A stretch of 64,000 bases of DNA from Ferrimicrobium sp. (GCA_022690815.1 JALCZJ010000011.1:1-64000), one strand, 5' to 3'. Numbered from the stretch's first letter, positions 24,475-34,868 are shown. A program made the numbers and translations. Notes: a model not told the origin generated them from the letters alone.

Positions 24475-24786
24475 CTACTCAGCGACGATCGACGTGATCA
24501 TCACGCGGGTGTACTTTTGGCGATGACCAAAATGCTTCCGCTCGTTCGCCTTGGACTTATACCGGAAACCGATCACCTTCACGCCTTTAACTTCTTCAAC
24601 GATTTCGCCTCGCACGACAACACGTGAAAGCTCATCCGAGCGCGAAAGCACCCGATCATCGTCGACAAAGAGAACAGGACGAAGGGTGACCTCATCACCG
24701 CTTTGCGCATCAAGGCGCTCAACGAGAACCGTCCTACCCTCAAACACCTTGGCTTGCTTCGAGCCTACATCAACAACTGCATACAT
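24475..24786 (-). CDS. rplU: 50S ribosomal protein L21
   Basis: 103 residues, standard length. It begins MYAVVDVGSKQAKVFEGRTV and ends with the RNA-binding segment YKSKANERKHFGHRQKYTRVMI typical of L21, which binds 23S rRNA domain with L20. It starts 19 bp after the rne stop, consistent with cotranscription of rne, rplU and rpmA. Confidence 0.97.
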   Translation of the reverse strand: MYAVVDVGSKQAKVFEGRTVLVERLDAQSGDEVTLRPVLFVDDDRVLSRSDELSRVVVRGEIVEEVKGVKVIGFRYKSKANERKHFGHRQKYTRVMITSIVAE

Positions 24787-24805
24787 ATCGGGACCAGTAT
24801 AGGAC

Positions 24806-26377
24806 TTATTGGGCGATCATCGGGTCGATACAATACCCACTACCACCACAGGTCGGGCAAATTTCGGACAACGCCTCGACGAGCCCCTCTGCAATCCGAT
24901 GCCGAGTCATCTGCACGAGGCCGAGTTGGGACATCTCGTACACGTGAGTCTTGGTCTTGTCCCGAGTCAGCGCCGCTCGAAACGCTCGCATGACGTCTTC
25001 ACGATTCTGGGCCTCGATCATGTCCACAAAATCGATGACGATGATCCCACCGATATCACGTAGACGCAGTTGACGCGCAATCTCCTCGACCGCCTCGAGG
25101 TTGTTTTTGTGAATCGTCTCCTCCAGCGACACCGTGCCGACGTTCCTTGAGGTGTTCACGTCGATCACGGTAAGTGCCTCCGTGCGGTCGATCACGATCG
25201 AACCTCCAGAGGGTAGCCAGACCTTGTGTTCGAGGACCTTCTGCAACTGCTCGCGAACGTGAAAATGGTCGAAAATAGCCAGTTTCTCGGCACTAGCATC
25301 GAAATACTCGACACGATCAGCCAGCTCGGGGGAGATCGCCGCGACGTAACCCGCGATCTCATCGTAGAGAGCACGATCGTCAATGGTGATGCCACGGAAC
25401 TCCCGGTTGAACTCCTCCCGGATCACGCGCACCGCTGATGGTGGTTCACGGTAGAGTAACGCTGGCGCGTGGGCTGACTTGCCCATCTCCTCGATCTTCT
25501 TCCACGACTCCATCAGGCTATCGATATCGCGTTTGAGCTCCTCTTTGGTGGAGCCCTCAGCCGCCGTCCGCAGAATCACGCCAAACCCCTCCGGGGCCAC
25601 ATCGTCGAGGATACGGCGCAGTCGGCGCCGCTCATCGTCGGGCAGTCGCTTTGAGATCCCAAAGCTACCCCCACCAGGCAACAGCACTGCGAAGCGACCT
25701 GGCAGCGAAACCTCCTGGGTGAGGCGAGCACCCTTTTGGGCGATCGGATTCTTGACCACCTGGCAGATCACCACCTGCTTGGGCCTCAGGAGCTGCTCGA
25801 TGCGAACACTGCGGTCGAAAGACTCAAGATCCTCCCGATCGTAGCGGACATCGCCACGATAGAGAACCGCGTTCTTGTTGGTGCCGATGTCGACAAACGC
25901 CGCCTCCATGCCAGGGAGCACGTTTGCAACCCGCCCAAGGTAGATATTGCCGCTGATGTTGGACTGCGAATCCGATGCCCGTGAGACAAAGTGCTGGATC
26001 AGCGTTCGCCCCTCCAGGATGGCCACCTGCGTCACATCGCCGGCGACATGCACCACCATCTGGTACCGGCCCACCGGACGCCCGTGGCGTTCGCGCGGGG
26101 CACGCTGGGCAAAGCGGCGCTTGATCTTGGCTCCTGCGTCGAGCGTCTCTGCGACCTGACCCTGAATCTCCATCTCCACCGGTGCCGGCTGCGGCTTGGC
26201 TGGACGTCTCCTGGACTGTGAACGACGAGGCTTGGTTGCCGCCCCCTCTCCCGGTGCCGTCGCGGCCTGCCGAGACCGGGTATTCGAACGCCGATTTGTA
26301 GATCGTTGGCTGGTAGCAGGCTTAGGTTCGCTCGCTACCCCGTCGGATCCGGACGCAGCCGGATTGATATCTCCCAT
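24806..26377 (-). CDS. rne: ribonuclease E/G
   Basis: Endoribonuclease for mRNA decay and rRNA/tRNA maturation. 523 residues from the ATG at 26377, chosen because AAAGG precedes it and the conserved part is unaffected; the frame is open further upstream. Residues 1-105 are Arg/Ser/Pro-rich and probably disordered. An S1 domain follows (GNIYLGRVANVLPGMEAAFVD), then the 5'-sensor and DNase I-like regions with the catalytic aspartates in TVIDVNTSRNVG and IVIDFVDM. The C terminus has the zinc-link motif CPTCGGSG. There is no long C-terminal scaffold, so partner binding may use the N-terminal arm. A promoter-like element lies directly upstream. Confidence 0.93.
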   Translation of the reverse strand: MGDINPAASGSDGVASEPKPATSQRSTNRRSNTRSRQAATAPGEGAATKPRRSQSRRRPAKPQPAPVEMEIQGQVAETLDAGAKIKRRFAQRAPRERHGRPVGRYQMVVHVAGDVTQVAILEGRTLIQHFVSRASDSQSNISGNIYLGRVANVLPGMEAAFVDIGTNKNAVLYRGDVRYDREDLESFDRSVRIEQLLRPKQVVICQVVKNPIAQKGARLTQEVSLPGRFAVLLPGGGSFGISKRLPDDERRRLRRILDDVAPEGFGVILRTAAEGSTKEELKRDIDSLMESWKKIEEMGKSAHAPALLYREPPSAVRVIREEFNREFRGITIDDRALYDEIAGYVAAISPELADRVEYFDASAEKLAIFDHFHVREQLQKVLEHKVWLPSGGSIVIDRTEALTVIDVNTSRNVGTVSLEETIHKNNLEAVEEIARQLRLRDIGGIIVIDFVDMIEAQNREDVMRAFRAALTRDKTKTHVYEMSQLGLVQMTRHRIAEGLVEALSEICPTCGGSGYCIDPMIAQ

Positions 26378-26391
26378 GTAAAAACCTTTCA

Positions 26392-26420
26392 AAATTATTC
26401 GCGCGAGTCTCGCGGTGCAA
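26392..26420 (-). promoter_or_regulatory. candidate promoter of rne
   Basis: On the minus strand TTGCAC (26420-26415) and TAATTT (26397-26392) are separated by exactly 17 bp. The spacer holds the palindrome CGCGAG-A-CTCGCG. The predicted transcript would start only about 8 nt before the rne ATG, giving a very short leader. The upstream region 26421-26662 contains nothing else recognisable. Confidence 0.45.
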
Positions 26421-26662
26421 TTGGCGTCGAGGCAAAGCCGATGCTCCTCGTTGCAACTGGCGTTGATCGCGCGGAGTAGAACGCACGTTACAGCACACCA
26501 ACTCGGTGAAGCCACATCCGTCGACGATCAACAGCGCATCACTGTTCGTCAATCGGGTAGGCAGGCACTGCAACATCTCACTCGACAGTGTAGTAGGCAA
26601 GCCAGGAGCCTCGCTCGCCACGCCCGAGGTCCACCGCATGACCTCGATCGGTGGCCAACACG

Positions 26663-28759
26663 TCAACCCCCAGAGCTCACACCGGACTTGGTTGGCGGTG
26701 TGGTCGCTGACCCTGAAGTTTCAGTCGACGTGCTTGTGGTACTGGTTCCACTCTTCTTGCTCGCCGCTGAATCCTTGGCACCCGAAGACCGCTTGGTACT
26801 CGGCGCATTGAGTGCCACCGTTGATCCGGCCGCCAGATGCTTGAGACCATAGGTCGGAGCCCCAACGGGATGGTCTTTCAGGTACTGAAAGATCTGCCGC
26901 ACGACCGGGGCAGCTCCGCTGTCGCCGAAACCACCCTCTTTAATGACCACCACGACCACATATTTGGGATGCGGCTCAGGACCAAAGGCTACGAACCAAG
27001 CGTTGGGCACCTCACCGTGAACCGAAGCCGTACCCGTCTTACCGGCAAGCGTATAGGTGCTCTCTGGCCATCCCAGAAAAATGCCGTGTGCGGTTCCCAG
27101 TGGATTCGAGATCACACCTTCGAACCCTGCGAGGATGGCCGCACGAACCGACGGGCGCAACGGCACATGCGTGGCGACCTTAGGAGCAAACCGCTTGATC
27201 AGCTCTCCATTGTCATTCACAATCCCCTCGGCTATTCTCGGTACATATCGAGTTCCACCGTTGGCAAAGGTCGCGTAGGCATTCGCCATCTGCAGCGGCG
27301 TGATCTCAGTGAGTCCCTGACCAAAGGACATCTCCAACTGGTCAGCAACGTACCAGGTGTCGTATGGGTATGCCTGCGGATACAAGGCATGCAACTTCTT
27401 GCGCAACGCCGGCGAGTCCACCATGCCAGCAGCCTCCCCCGGCAGCGCGATACCGGTCGGTGATCCCCAACCATACTTTGCAGCCATATTCTGGATCGGA
27501 GTGGGGCCAAACTTGGATTGCTGCGTGTAGAAGCGATACCCCAAGGTGTAGAAGAACACATCGTCGGAAGCGCTGATAGCCGTGCTGATATCGATCGGCC
27601 CCAAGGTCTCCCCGCCCGAATTGTGGAGGCTACAAAATGATCCGGTACAGTTGGGAATCACGAAATGGCCAGTGTCGTCGATGATGGTGGTCGGAGTCAA
27701 CAAGCCATCCTGCAAGGCTGCCGACGAGGTCGCCAGCTTAAAGGTCGAGCCCGGGGTATAGACCCCCGAAATAGCCCGATTCAAGAGGGGATCTCGTGAG
27801 TTCGGAGCCGTTAGCTTCGCATAGTTGGCAGTGGAGATACCACCAACCCACTGACTTGGTTGATAGGTCGGATACGAGGCCATGGCGAGCACCGATCCAT
27901 CGTTCACGTTCTCCACAACCGCCGCCCCAGTCACATCGTTGGAGTAGCGACCAAAATAGCTGTTATAAGTTCCTTGGAAATGATTGACCCGCTGGGCTAG
28001 CAATTTGTCCACATATTGTTGGAGCGGCAACGAGATCGTGAGCTGCACGTTTCCCCCTGGCTTTGCACGGGTCCTGGATGCAACCCCCACCTCCTGTCCG
28101 TAGGAATTAACGATCAGCTTCTCCAACCCTGGAGTGCCATGGAGGTAGTTCTGATAACTTGCCTCAACGCCGGAGAGACCAATCTGATCACCCGGTGCAT
28201 AGCCTTTGGATGCGAGTTTGGCAAGTTGTTGAGGGTTGATTGCACCAACATAGCCCAGTATATGAGCGGCAGTCGAGCCATAGGGATAGGTCCGCTGGGT
28301 TTCAAATGTTGTGGTAACCCCTGGAAACTGGCTTGCATGCTCAGCAACGTACAGGGCGGTCTCCTGTGAGATGTTTGATCCTATCGGCGTCGGCACGTAG
28401 GCCGAGTATTCAGAGTTGCGCAAGTCGGCAGCCACCTGCGATGTCGGTATCCCCAAGAGTCGCGCAACACGACCTTCAACCTTTGGATGCAGCGACGCCT
28501 CATACGCAGACAGGCCCAAGACGTCGACCACTTTGTTGCCGGCGAGCACATTCTCTTCCCTCGAGAGGATCAAACCGCGAGGTGCCGGCACCGATACCGT
28601 TCGAGTCGAGTTCTGGGCTGCTGCCTGTTGGAAGGTCGGAGCTTCAAGCACCTGTAGCGCATAGAGTCGCGCTACCAGACCCCCGAGAAGAGCCAGTCCT
28701 GTTAAGCCCAACAATCGAGCCCTAAAGCTCAGTGAAACTTTATTTGACCGTTCTGGCAC
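26663..28759 (-). CDS. mrdA: penicillin-binding protein 2 (elongasome transpeptidase)
   Basis: Class B PBP cross-linking peptidoglycan during lateral growth with MreBCD. 698 residues from the GTG at 28759. GGAGG at the mreD stop codon lies five bases upstream and decides this start, although the frame is open 57 bp further. One membrane anchor (about 15-33) is followed by the dimerisation region and the transpeptidase domain. Active-site motifs are STFK near residue 355, SASD near 413 (the S-x-D form usual for PBP2) and KTGTAS near 575. The C terminus is a Ser/Thr/Ala-rich tail of about 55 residues, probably extracellular. rodA, often next to it, is absent. Confidence 0.92.
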   Translation of the reverse strand: MPERSNKVSLSFRARLLGLTGLALLGGLVARLYALQVLEAPTFQQAAAQNSTRTVSVPAPRGLILSREENVLAGNKVVDVLGLSAYEASLHPKVEGRVARLLGIPTSQVAADLRNSEYSAYVPTPIGSNISQETALYVAEHASQFPGVTTTFETQRTYPYGSTAAHILGYVGAINPQQLAKLASKGYAPGDQIGLSGVEASYQNYLHGTPGLEKLIVNSYGQEVGVASRTRAKPGGNVQLTISLPLQQYVDKLLAQRVNHFQGTYNSYFGRYSNDVTGAAVVENVNDGSVLAMASYPTYQPSQWVGGISTANYAKLTAPNSRDPLLNRAISGVYTPGSTFKLATSSAALQDGLLTPTTIIDDTGHFVIPNCTGSFCSLHNSGGETLGPIDISTAISASDDVFFYTLGYRFYTQQSKFGPTPIQNMAAKYGWGSPTGIALPGEAAGMVDSPALRKKLHALYPQAYPYDTWYVADQLEMSFGQGLTEITPLQMANAYATFANGGTRYVPRIAEGIVNDNGELIKRFAPKVATHVPLRPSVRAAILAGFEGVISNPLGTAHGIFLGWPESTYTLAGKTGTASVHGEVPNAWFVAFGPEPHPKYVVVVVIKEGGFGDSGAAPVVRQIFQYLKDHPVGAPTYGLKHLAAGSTVALNAPSTKRSSGAKDSAASKKSGTSTTSTSTETSGSATTPPTKSGVSSGG

Positions 28760-28761
28760 CC

Positions 28762-29277
28762 TTACCTCCGTTCGAGCATCGGGGTTCGCTCTTGAGGTCC
28801 AAAGACCAACCGGCACAGCCCAAGGCCGATCACTGCCAGCACCAGGTTGATACCGCCAACGATAATCACCTCATCGACCATCCGTGCATGAAGGGGGTTG
28901 CCGATGCCGAGAAGAAACAATACGAGCGAACTCAACACCTCTCCAACGACACTAATGGCTCCAACAATAAGAATCTTGAGAGCCAACGGAGCGGTGGGGC
29001 CCACCCGCTCGATCTCACCGGCCAGGTAACCCACGACACACAACACTAGCGCCGAGATACCAAATGGGGTAGTTAAAAACGAATCCACCACAAGACCGGC
29101 AAAAAACCCCGTTAAGGCACCAACTTCGCGGCCACGGTAAACCCCGACTGCCGCCACCATCAACATAACAAAGTCAGGATGTACCCCTAACAGGGTCAAA
29201 TCCCCAGCCCCAGAGCGCTGCACCACCACTGCAGTAAAGACGAGAAGCGGGAGTCCGAGCGCCCGTATCCATCTCAT
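28762..29277 (-). CDS. mreD: rod shape-determining protein MreD
   Basis: 171 residues, almost entirely hydrophobic with about five membrane segments, the usual form of MreD. The start ATG at 29277 overlaps the mreC stop (ATGA), so translation is coupled. A longer frame exists but has no ribosome site. It connects MreC with MreB and PBP2 in the elongation complex. Sequence conservation in the family is low, so the call leans on order mreB-mreC-mreD-mrdA and on topology. Confidence 0.9.
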   Translation of the reverse strand: MRWIRALGLPLLVFTAVVVQRSGAGDLTLLGVHPDFVMLMVAAVGVYRGREVGALTGFFAGLVVDSFLTTPFGISALVLCVVGYLAGEIERVGPTAPLALKILIVGAISVVGEVLSSLVLFLLGIGNPLHARMVDEVIIVGGINLVLAVIGLGLCRLVFGPQERTPMLERR

Positions 29278-30107
29278 GCGCCACCACCCGGTACCCATTT
29301 GAGAACCGCAACGTACTGCAATTCGCCATAGTTGACCAACGGAACCGCCCGAATGCTCTCCTGGAGATCACCCGACGGATTCGACACCTGGGTCACCCGA
29401 ACTGCGGGTAGGCCAGGAGGGAACAGTTCACCTTGGAGTCCCGAGGTCACCAGCACCGCACCCTTTCGAACCGGGGTTCCCGGAACGACCAGATTGATCA
29501 AGAGTGGAGCGCCAGTGCCCTGTCCGACCGCGGCACCGACCTGACCAGACTTGGGAATACGGACACCCACCGTCGATGAGGGATCGGTAAGCATCAGCAC
29601 GGTGGCAGTACTGGAGGTCACCTGCACCACGCGACCGACCAATCCAGCATCCCCAACCACGGGATTACCCACCTTGACTCCTTGCGCCGACCCTCGGTCG
29701 ATGACGAACGTGAGCTGTAAGTTACTCGGCGTCATCTGCACTACCTCGGCAGGGATGGAGCCCAAGGTGGTTGCAAACGGCAGATTCGTCAACCTCGAGA
29801 GTTGGTTCAACGCATTCACGGCACCGATGTCCTCATAATGAGAACGCTCAAGAGCTCCAATCTTCGACCGTAGCCTGGCAATCTCGCGCTGATCCGATGG
29901 GAAGCTGACGATCCCGTGGTAGCTATTTGCCAACGGACGGAAAGCATCATCCAGCGCCGAGCGGGTTGGATTCACAACATCGGCTACCACCCCCTTTAAG
30001 GACCCGATGTGAAACCGCGTCGCGTTGAAGTTGATGGTGATCAGTGATACTGACAGCAGAATGAGGACAACAAGGGTTACCCTTGGACGCTCGAGTAGCC
30101 GTGACAA
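29274..30107 (-). CDS. mreC: rod shape-determining protein MreC
   Basis: 277 residues: a short cytoplasmic start, one membrane helix (about 8-25), a coiled-coil segment around 65-95 (REIARLRSKIGALERSHYEDI) and two beta domains outside the membrane with the typical blocks VIDRGSAQGVKVGNPVVGDAGLVGRV and TSGLQGELFPPGLPA. It anchors the elongasome and activates PBP2. It follows mreB by 13 bp and overlaps mreD by 4 bp. Confidence 0.95.
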   Translation of the reverse strand: MSRLLERPRVTLVVLILLSVSLITINFNATRFHIGSLKGVVADVVNPTRSALDDAFRPLANSYHGIVSFPSDQREIARLRSKIGALERSHYEDIGAVNALNQLSRLTNLPFATTLGSIPAEVVQMTPSNLQLTFVIDRGSAQGVKVGNPVVGDAGLVGRVVQVTSSTATVLMLTDPSSTVGVRIPKSGQVGAAVGQGTGAPLLINLVVPGTPVRKGAVLVTSGLQGELFPPGLPAVRVTQVSNPSGDLQESIRAVPLVNYGELQYVAVLKWVPGGGA

Positions 30108-30120
30108 GTCGTTGGACGAC

Positions 30121-31152
30121 CTAACGTGAGGAGGTGATCAGGACCTGCTTGAGCGCCTCGAACTCCTCAAGGCACTGCCCAGAGCCAAGGGCGACACACT
30201 GCAGCGGGTTCTTCGCAACCACAATCGGCATGCCCGTCTCGTCATGCAAACGATGGTCGAGGCCGGCAAGCAACGCACCGCCACCGGTCAAGACAATGCC
30301 CTGGTCCATGATGTCTGCAGCCAGCTCGGGTGGGGTGTTGTCCAGCGTGACCTTGACGGCATCGACAATCGCATTGATCGGCTCAGAGATCGCGGCACGA
30401 ATCTCCTCGGTGGTCACCGAAATGGTCTTTGGCAACCCGGTGACAAGATCGCGGCCCTTGATTTCCGCGCGCAGCTCCTCCTCGAGCGGATACGCCGACG
30501 CTAGCGTCATCTTGATCGACTCAGAGGTGCGCTCGCCGAGGGCAACCGAATATTGCTTCTTGATGTAGGCAATGATTGCTTCATCCATCTCGTCGCCACC
30601 GACGCGAATCGAACGTGACGTGACGATGCCTCCCAAAGAGATCACCGCGACCTCAGTGGTGCCACCGCCGATATCGACCACCATATTGCCGGCCGGCTCA
30701 TGGACCGGAAGACCAGCTCCAATCGCCGCCGCCATGGGTTCCTCGATGATATAGGCCGGCTTGCGGGCGCCCGCGTATTCGGCCGCCTCTTGGACGGCAC
30801 GTCGTTCGACCCCGGTGATACCGCTTGGCACGCAGATTACCATGCGAGGCTTGCCCATCTTGGATTGACTGACCTTGTGAATGAAATAGCGCAGCATCTT
30901 CTCGCAGATCTCGAAGTCAGCAATGACTCCGTCCTTGAGCGGACGAATGGCTTGGATGTTGGACGGCGTACGACCAATCATCCGCTTCGCCTCTGCTCCG
31001 ACCGCGAGCGGGCGCCCATCCTTGATGTTGATAGCGACAACCGAAGGCTCGTTCAACACGATACCCTTACCACGGACGTACACCAGAGTATTTGCCGTTC
31101 CAAGGTCCACGGCGATATCTCTGCCAAACAGACCGCTGCTACCTTTTGCCAC
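30121..31152 (-). CDS. mreB: rod shape-determining actin homologue MreB
   Basis: 343 residues, standard length. Actin-fold nucleotide motifs are complete: phosphate 1 [15 protein letters not shown] near residue 12, phosphate 2 [18 protein letters not shown] near 160, and adenosine motif [14 protein letters not shown] near 288. The short N-terminal stretch [12 protein letters not shown] before the fold is usual for actinobacterial and other MreB. AGGAGG lies upstream of the start. First gene of the mreBCD-mrdA unit, 45 bp after ndk. Confidence 0.97.
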   Translation of the reverse strand: MAKGSSGLFGRDIAVDLGTANTLVYVRGKGIVLNEPSVVAINIKDGRPLAVGAEAKRMIGRTPSNIQAIRPLKDGVIADFEICEKMLRYFIHKVSQSKMGKPRMVICVPSGITGVERRAVQEAAEYAGARKPAYIIEEPMAAAIGAGLPVHEPAGNMVVDIGGGTTEVAVISLGGIVTSRSIRVGGDEMDEAIIAYIKKQYSVALGERTSESIKMTLASAYPLEEELRAEIKGRDLVTGLPKTISVTTEEIRAAISEPINAIVDAVKVTLDNTPPELAADIMDQGIVLTGGGALLAGLDHRLHDETGMPIVVAKNPLQCVALGSGQCLEEFEALKQVLITSSR

Positions 31153-31197
31153 TGGACCTCCTATTGCCGTAAAATCGTCACACTACCGCAAGATCGC

Positions 31198-31614
31198 TTA
31201 CGTCTGACGAAACTCTGGGAAAAACAACCCGATCTCACGCTCCGCCGCTTCCAAAGAATCAGAGCCATGGATCAAGTTCTCATCAACGAGCATAGCAAGG
31301 TCTCCACGGATGGTGCCCGGTGCAGCTTTACCAGAGTCCGTGGTACCCATCATCGCTCTCACGATCTCCACAACTTGGGGCGGGCCCTCAATCACACCAA
31401 CGACAACCGGTCCACGAGTCAAGAATGTTACGAGATCACGGTAAAACGGCCGATCCTTGTGCTCGAGATAGTGGCGCTCGACGAGTGAGGTCTCCAGTTG
31501 CCGAAGCTCCAACGACTGGAACCGCAGCCCACGTCGCTCAAAACGACCAAGGATTTCGCCGACCAACCCACGCTCAAGGGCATCGGGCTTTAAGATGATA
31601 AAGGTAGTAGCCAT
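31198..31614 (-). CDS. ndk: nucleoside diphosphate kinase
   Basis: 138 residues from the ATG at 31614; a longer open frame upstream overlaps folC and is not used. It balances NTP pools by phosphate transfer through a histidine intermediate, present in NLIHGSDSLEAA near residue 115. The N terminus ATTFIILKPDALERGLVGEIL is diagnostic. It lies between folC (22 bp) and mreB, a common actinobacterial arrangement. Confidence 0.96.
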   Translation of the reverse strand: MATTFIILKPDALERGLVGEILGRFERRGLRFQSLELRQLETSLVERHYLEHKDRPFYRDLVTFLTRGPVVVGVIEGPPQVVEIVRAMMGTTDSGKAAPGTIRGDLAMLVDENLIHGSDSLEAAEREIGLFFPEFRQT

Positions 31615-31636
31615 ACAAGGGGTATAGGCTATTCGT

Positions 31637-32920
31637 TCACGGCGCTTGGAGCAGCAGCGTTGGCCGATCTTTACAAAGAATCGTCCCGCAGGCGCGGTGC
31701 GATCCTGTAACGAGAACGATCTCAGTCCCAAGCAACCCAAGAAGCTCGCCCACCGGGCGCAGCTCAGAAGAGAAGTCGTAAATGACTGCACGTGGGTACA
31801 GCGACCCGACGGCATCCCGAAGCAGCGAGGTCGCGACACCACAGTCCAGGAGACCCACCGCATCGACTTTGTCGATGCCAAGTCCGCGAAGAAACGCCTC
31901 CGGGTCGCGTCCATGACTCATTCCAAAGACCACACCGATCGAATGCTCAATGCCAAAGACCTCTCGCAACGCGGACCCAAACGCTTGTGCCGCCTCCACA
32001 TTGTGAGCAGTGTCGACAACCACAATCGGCTCACCCCGGAGTACCTCGAAGCAGCCAGGCAGATGCAGCCGTGCCAGCCCAGCCTCGATACGTTCACTGT
32101 CGAGGTGTCGACCAAGGAGAGCCTCCACCGCGTAGATGGCCAACAACACATTCCATGCACTTGCCTCGCCAAAGAGGGGCACAAAAAACGAACGCTCCCC
32201 AAGGGGCGCATGCTCGACAATCTCCTGGCCCCCTACACCGGGGAAGCGATCGAAGGCTAGGTCATCAATCCAGATCGTCGGATTCAGCGCTAACCGTTGG
32301 GCGGCTTGCGCCCGCAACGCTGCCTCAAGGGGTCCCAGACATACCGTCGCGCCACCATGAACGATTCCGAGCTTGTGCTCGAGGACATCGGACAGGGTCG
32401 GACCAAGCTCTGTGAGATGATCGTGTCCAATCGAGGTAATAACCGCCACCTCGGCATCGATAATGTTGGTGGCGTCATCTCGACCCCCCATGCCGGTCTC
32501 TATGACGGCAAACTCACAGCCTTCGAGCGCAAATACCGAGAGCGCAGACACGAAGAGCGCTTCGAAATGGGTCAGACGCCCTACGAGCCCCTCGTTAGTT
32601 AAAGTGGCGAGTTGTGAAAGCTCTTCATCGAGTCGTTCAGGCGTGACGGGGACCGCGTCAATCATGACCCGTTCCTCAAGTCGGCATAGGTGGGGAGACC
32701 GGAAAAGCCCCACTCGAAATCCCATATCCCCGAGTAAGACGGCTGCCGTGGCAGCGACGCTACCCTTGCCGTTGGTCCCAGCGACGTGAATAAAGCGCAA
32801 CCCCGACAGCGTCCCGCCGACAACCGCTGACGCCTGACGCACCACATCGACCGACGAGACGGCTACCGAACGGTCATGCTCAAAATTCTCCAGGCCCTGG
32901 AGCCACTCGATTCCGCGCAA
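31637..32920 (-). CDS. folC: folylpolyglutamate / dihydrofolate synthase
   Basis: 427 residues of the Mur-ligase-like family that adds glutamate to folates. The ATP loop HVAGTNGKGSVAATA is near residue 47, followed by RSPHL in the folate-binding loop and ETGMGGRDDATN around 139. The C-terminal domain carries DTAHNVEAAQAF. The start is a TTG directly behind the clpX stop codon. A GAGG within clpX about 12 bases upstream is the only ribosome-site candidate, so coupled translation is likely. valS, frequently located between clpX and folC in actinobacteria, is missing here. Confidence 0.93.
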   Translation of the reverse strand: MRGIEWLQGLENFEHDRSVAVSSVDVVRQASAVVGGTLSGLRFIHVAGTNGKGSVAATAAVLLGDMGFRVGLFRSPHLCRLEERVMIDAVPVTPERLDEELSQLATLTNEGLVGRLTHFEALFVSALSVFALEGCEFAVIETGMGGRDDATNIIDAEVAVITSIGHDHLTELGPTLSDVLEHKLGIVHGGATVCLGPLEAALRAQAAQRLALNPTIWIDDLAFDRFPGVGGQEIVEHAPLGERSFFVPLFGEASAWNVLLAIYAVEALLGRHLDSERIEAGLARLHLPGCFEVLRGEPIVVVDTAHNVEAAQAFGSALREVFGIEHSIGVVFGMSHGRDPEAFLRGLGIDKVDAVGLLDCGVATSLLRDAVGSLYPRAVIYDFSSELRPVGELLGLLGTEIVLVTGSHRACGTILCKDRPTLLLQAP

Positions 32921-34183
32921 CTACGAAGCTTGCCTCGTGGTTGACCCATCCTGATCGGGAGCCGAGGGGATCAGTGTTGGGGCAACGTGTTCGAGCACCA
33001 CCTGCTCGTCTATCACACATTTGGTGACATCGTCGCGCGATGGAACCTCGTACATGACATCGAGAAGCACCTCTTCGAGAATGGCCTTGAGTCCACGAGC
33101 TCCGGTCCCTCGGAGCATCGCTTGGTCCGCGATCGCATCCAGGGCTTGATCGGTGATCTCAAGCTCCACACCGTCGAGATCGAGGACCTTCTTGTACTGC
33201 TTGACAAGGGCATTCTTGGGTTCGGTCAAAATCTCAATCAACGCAGGGCGATCGAGGTTATCGATGGTGCCGATGATCGGCAGTCGACCAATAAATTCGG
33301 GCAGAAGTCCGAATTTCAGCAAGTCCTCAGGTTGCACTTCACGCAATACCTCGGTCTCACGCCGAGACTGCGTCATCGCGCCGGCAAAGCCGATGCCACG
33401 TCGCCCAAGCCGACTCGCCACGATCTCCTCGAGGCCGACGAACGCACCACCGCAAATAAAGAGGACGTTCGTCGTATCGATCTGAATGAACTCTTGATGC
33501 GGATGCTTGCGGCCCCCCTGCGGCGGAACCGACGCAACCGTTCCTTCGAGAATCTTCAGCAGCGCCTGCTGTACACCCTCTCCCGAAACATCGCGCGTGA
33601 TGGAGGGGTTTTCACTCTTGCGAGCGATCTTGTCGATCTCATCGATGTAGATGATGCCCATCTCCGCACGCTTGACGTCGAAGTCCGCTGCTTGGATGAG
33701 CTTGAGAAGGATATTCTCAACGTCTTCACCGACGTATCCCGCCTCGGTCAGCGCCGTGGCGTCGGCGATGGCAAACGGTACATTGAGCATCCTGGCCAAG
33801 GTTTGGGCGAGCAACGTCTTGCCACAACCCGTCGGCCCTAGCAACAACACGTTGGACTTGGCGAGCTCAACATCGTCCTTGACGCCACTGCGGATACGCT
33901 TGTAATGGTTATAGACAGCTACCGAAAGTATCTTCTTCGCCGACTCTTGCCCAATCACGTAGTTATTCAAGAACTCCATGATCTCTTTGGGCTTTGGCAG
34001 CTTATCGTCCGTCTGAGGCTCGGGTTTGGCCCCAAGCTCCTCAGAGATGATGTCGTTGCACAACTCGATGCACTTGTCACAGATATAGACGCCAGGTCCA
34101 GCAATCAGCTTGCGCACCTGCTTTTGGGACATCCCGCAAAAGCTGCACTTCACCATCTCTTGGCCTTCACCAATTTTCGCCAT
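32921..34183 (-). CDS. clpX: ATP-dependent protease ATPase subunit ClpX
   Basis: 420 residues from the ATG at 34183 (AAGGAGAGG upstream). The N-terminal zinc domain has CSFC near residue 11 and CDKC near 35. The AAA+ module has Walker [13 protein letters not shown] near 117, Walker [14 protein letters not shown] near 185, and the RRGIGF pore-region and GARGLK sensor segments. It unfolds tagged proteins for ClpP, encoded just upstream. The C terminus ([11 protein letters not shown]) is short and variable. Confidence 0.97.
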   Translation of the reverse strand: MAKIGEGQEMVKCSFCGMSQKQVRKLIAGPGVYICDKCIELCNDIISEELGAKPEPQTDDKLPKPKEIMEFLNNYVIGQESAKKILSVAVYNHYKRIRSGVKDDVELAKSNVLLLGPTGCGKTLLAQTLARMLNVPFAIADATALTEAGYVGEDVENILLKLIQAADFDVKRAEMGIIYIDEIDKIARKSENPSITRDVSGEGVQQALLKILEGTVASVPPQGGRKHPHQEFIQIDTTNVLFICGGAFVGLEEIVASRLGRRGIGFAGAMTQSRRETEVLREVQPEDLLKFGLLPEFIGRLPIIGTIDNLDRPALIEILTEPKNALVKQYKKVLDLDGVELEITDQALDAIADQAMLRGTGARGLKAILEEVLLDVMYEVPSRDDVTKCVIDEQVVLEHVAPTLIPSAPDQDGSTTRQAS

Positions 34184-34259
34184 GGCCAACCCTCTCCTTG
34201 CCCTCTACCGCTACCATATCGCAATCGCAGCAACGATTGACGTAGTTCGCAGAGAGTTC

Positions 34260-34868
34260 TTATGCTCCTGCCACATCTCGACTGGAAAATACCTCGTCGA
34301 TGACTCCATACTCAAGCGCCTGATCTGCCTCGAGGATAAAATCCCTATCGGTGTCGTGCGCGATCTTCTCAACCGTCTGACCGGTCGCGTCCGACAGCAT
34401 CTGATTCAAGAGGTCACGCATGCGAAGGATCTCCTTTGCTTGAAGTTCGATATCGGTCGCCTGCCCACCAACGCCACCGTAGGGCTGATGCAAAAGGATC
34501 CGTGCGTGTGGCAAAGCGTAACGCTTGCCTTTGGCCCCAGCCGCCAAAACAACGGCGGCAGCAGAGGCTGCCTGGCCAAAGCACAGCGTGGAGACATCAG
34601 GGCGAATGTAACGCATCGTGTCGTAAATAGCGAACAACCCCGTGATCTCGCCGCCTGGCGAGTTGATGTAGAGGTTGATATCCCGATCAGGGTCCTCATA
34701 CTCAAGATAGAGCATCTGTGAACAGACAAGGTTAGCGACTGCATCATCGATCGGCGTTCCAAGAACGATAATCCGCTCACGTAAAAGCCGCGAATAAAGG
34801 TCATACGCTCGCTCGCCCCGAGAGGACGTCTCAATGACGGTAGGAACCAAATAATTATACGCTTGCAT
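34260..34868 (-). CDS. clpP: ATP-dependent Clp protease proteolytic subunit
   Basis: 202 residues from the ATG at 34868. The catalytic triad is present: Ser in GQAASAAAV near residue 97, His in [11 protein letters not shown] near 122, and Asp in HDTDRDF near 172. The handle-region sequence [19 protein letters not shown] matches. Actinobacteria usually carry two clpP genes (clpP1 and clpP2) in tandem; only one is encoded here, between tig and clpX. A second copy may lie elsewhere. Confidence 0.96.
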   Translation of the reverse strand: MQAYNYLVPTVIETSSRGERAYDLYSRLLRERIIVLGTPIDDAVANLVCSQMLYLEYEDPDRDINLYINSPGGEITGLFAIYDTMRYIRPDVSTLCFGQAASAAAVVLAAGAKGKRYALPHARILLHQPYGGVGGQATDIELQAKEILRMRDLLNQMLSDATGQTVEKIAHDTDRDFILEADQALEYGVIDEVFSSRDVAGA

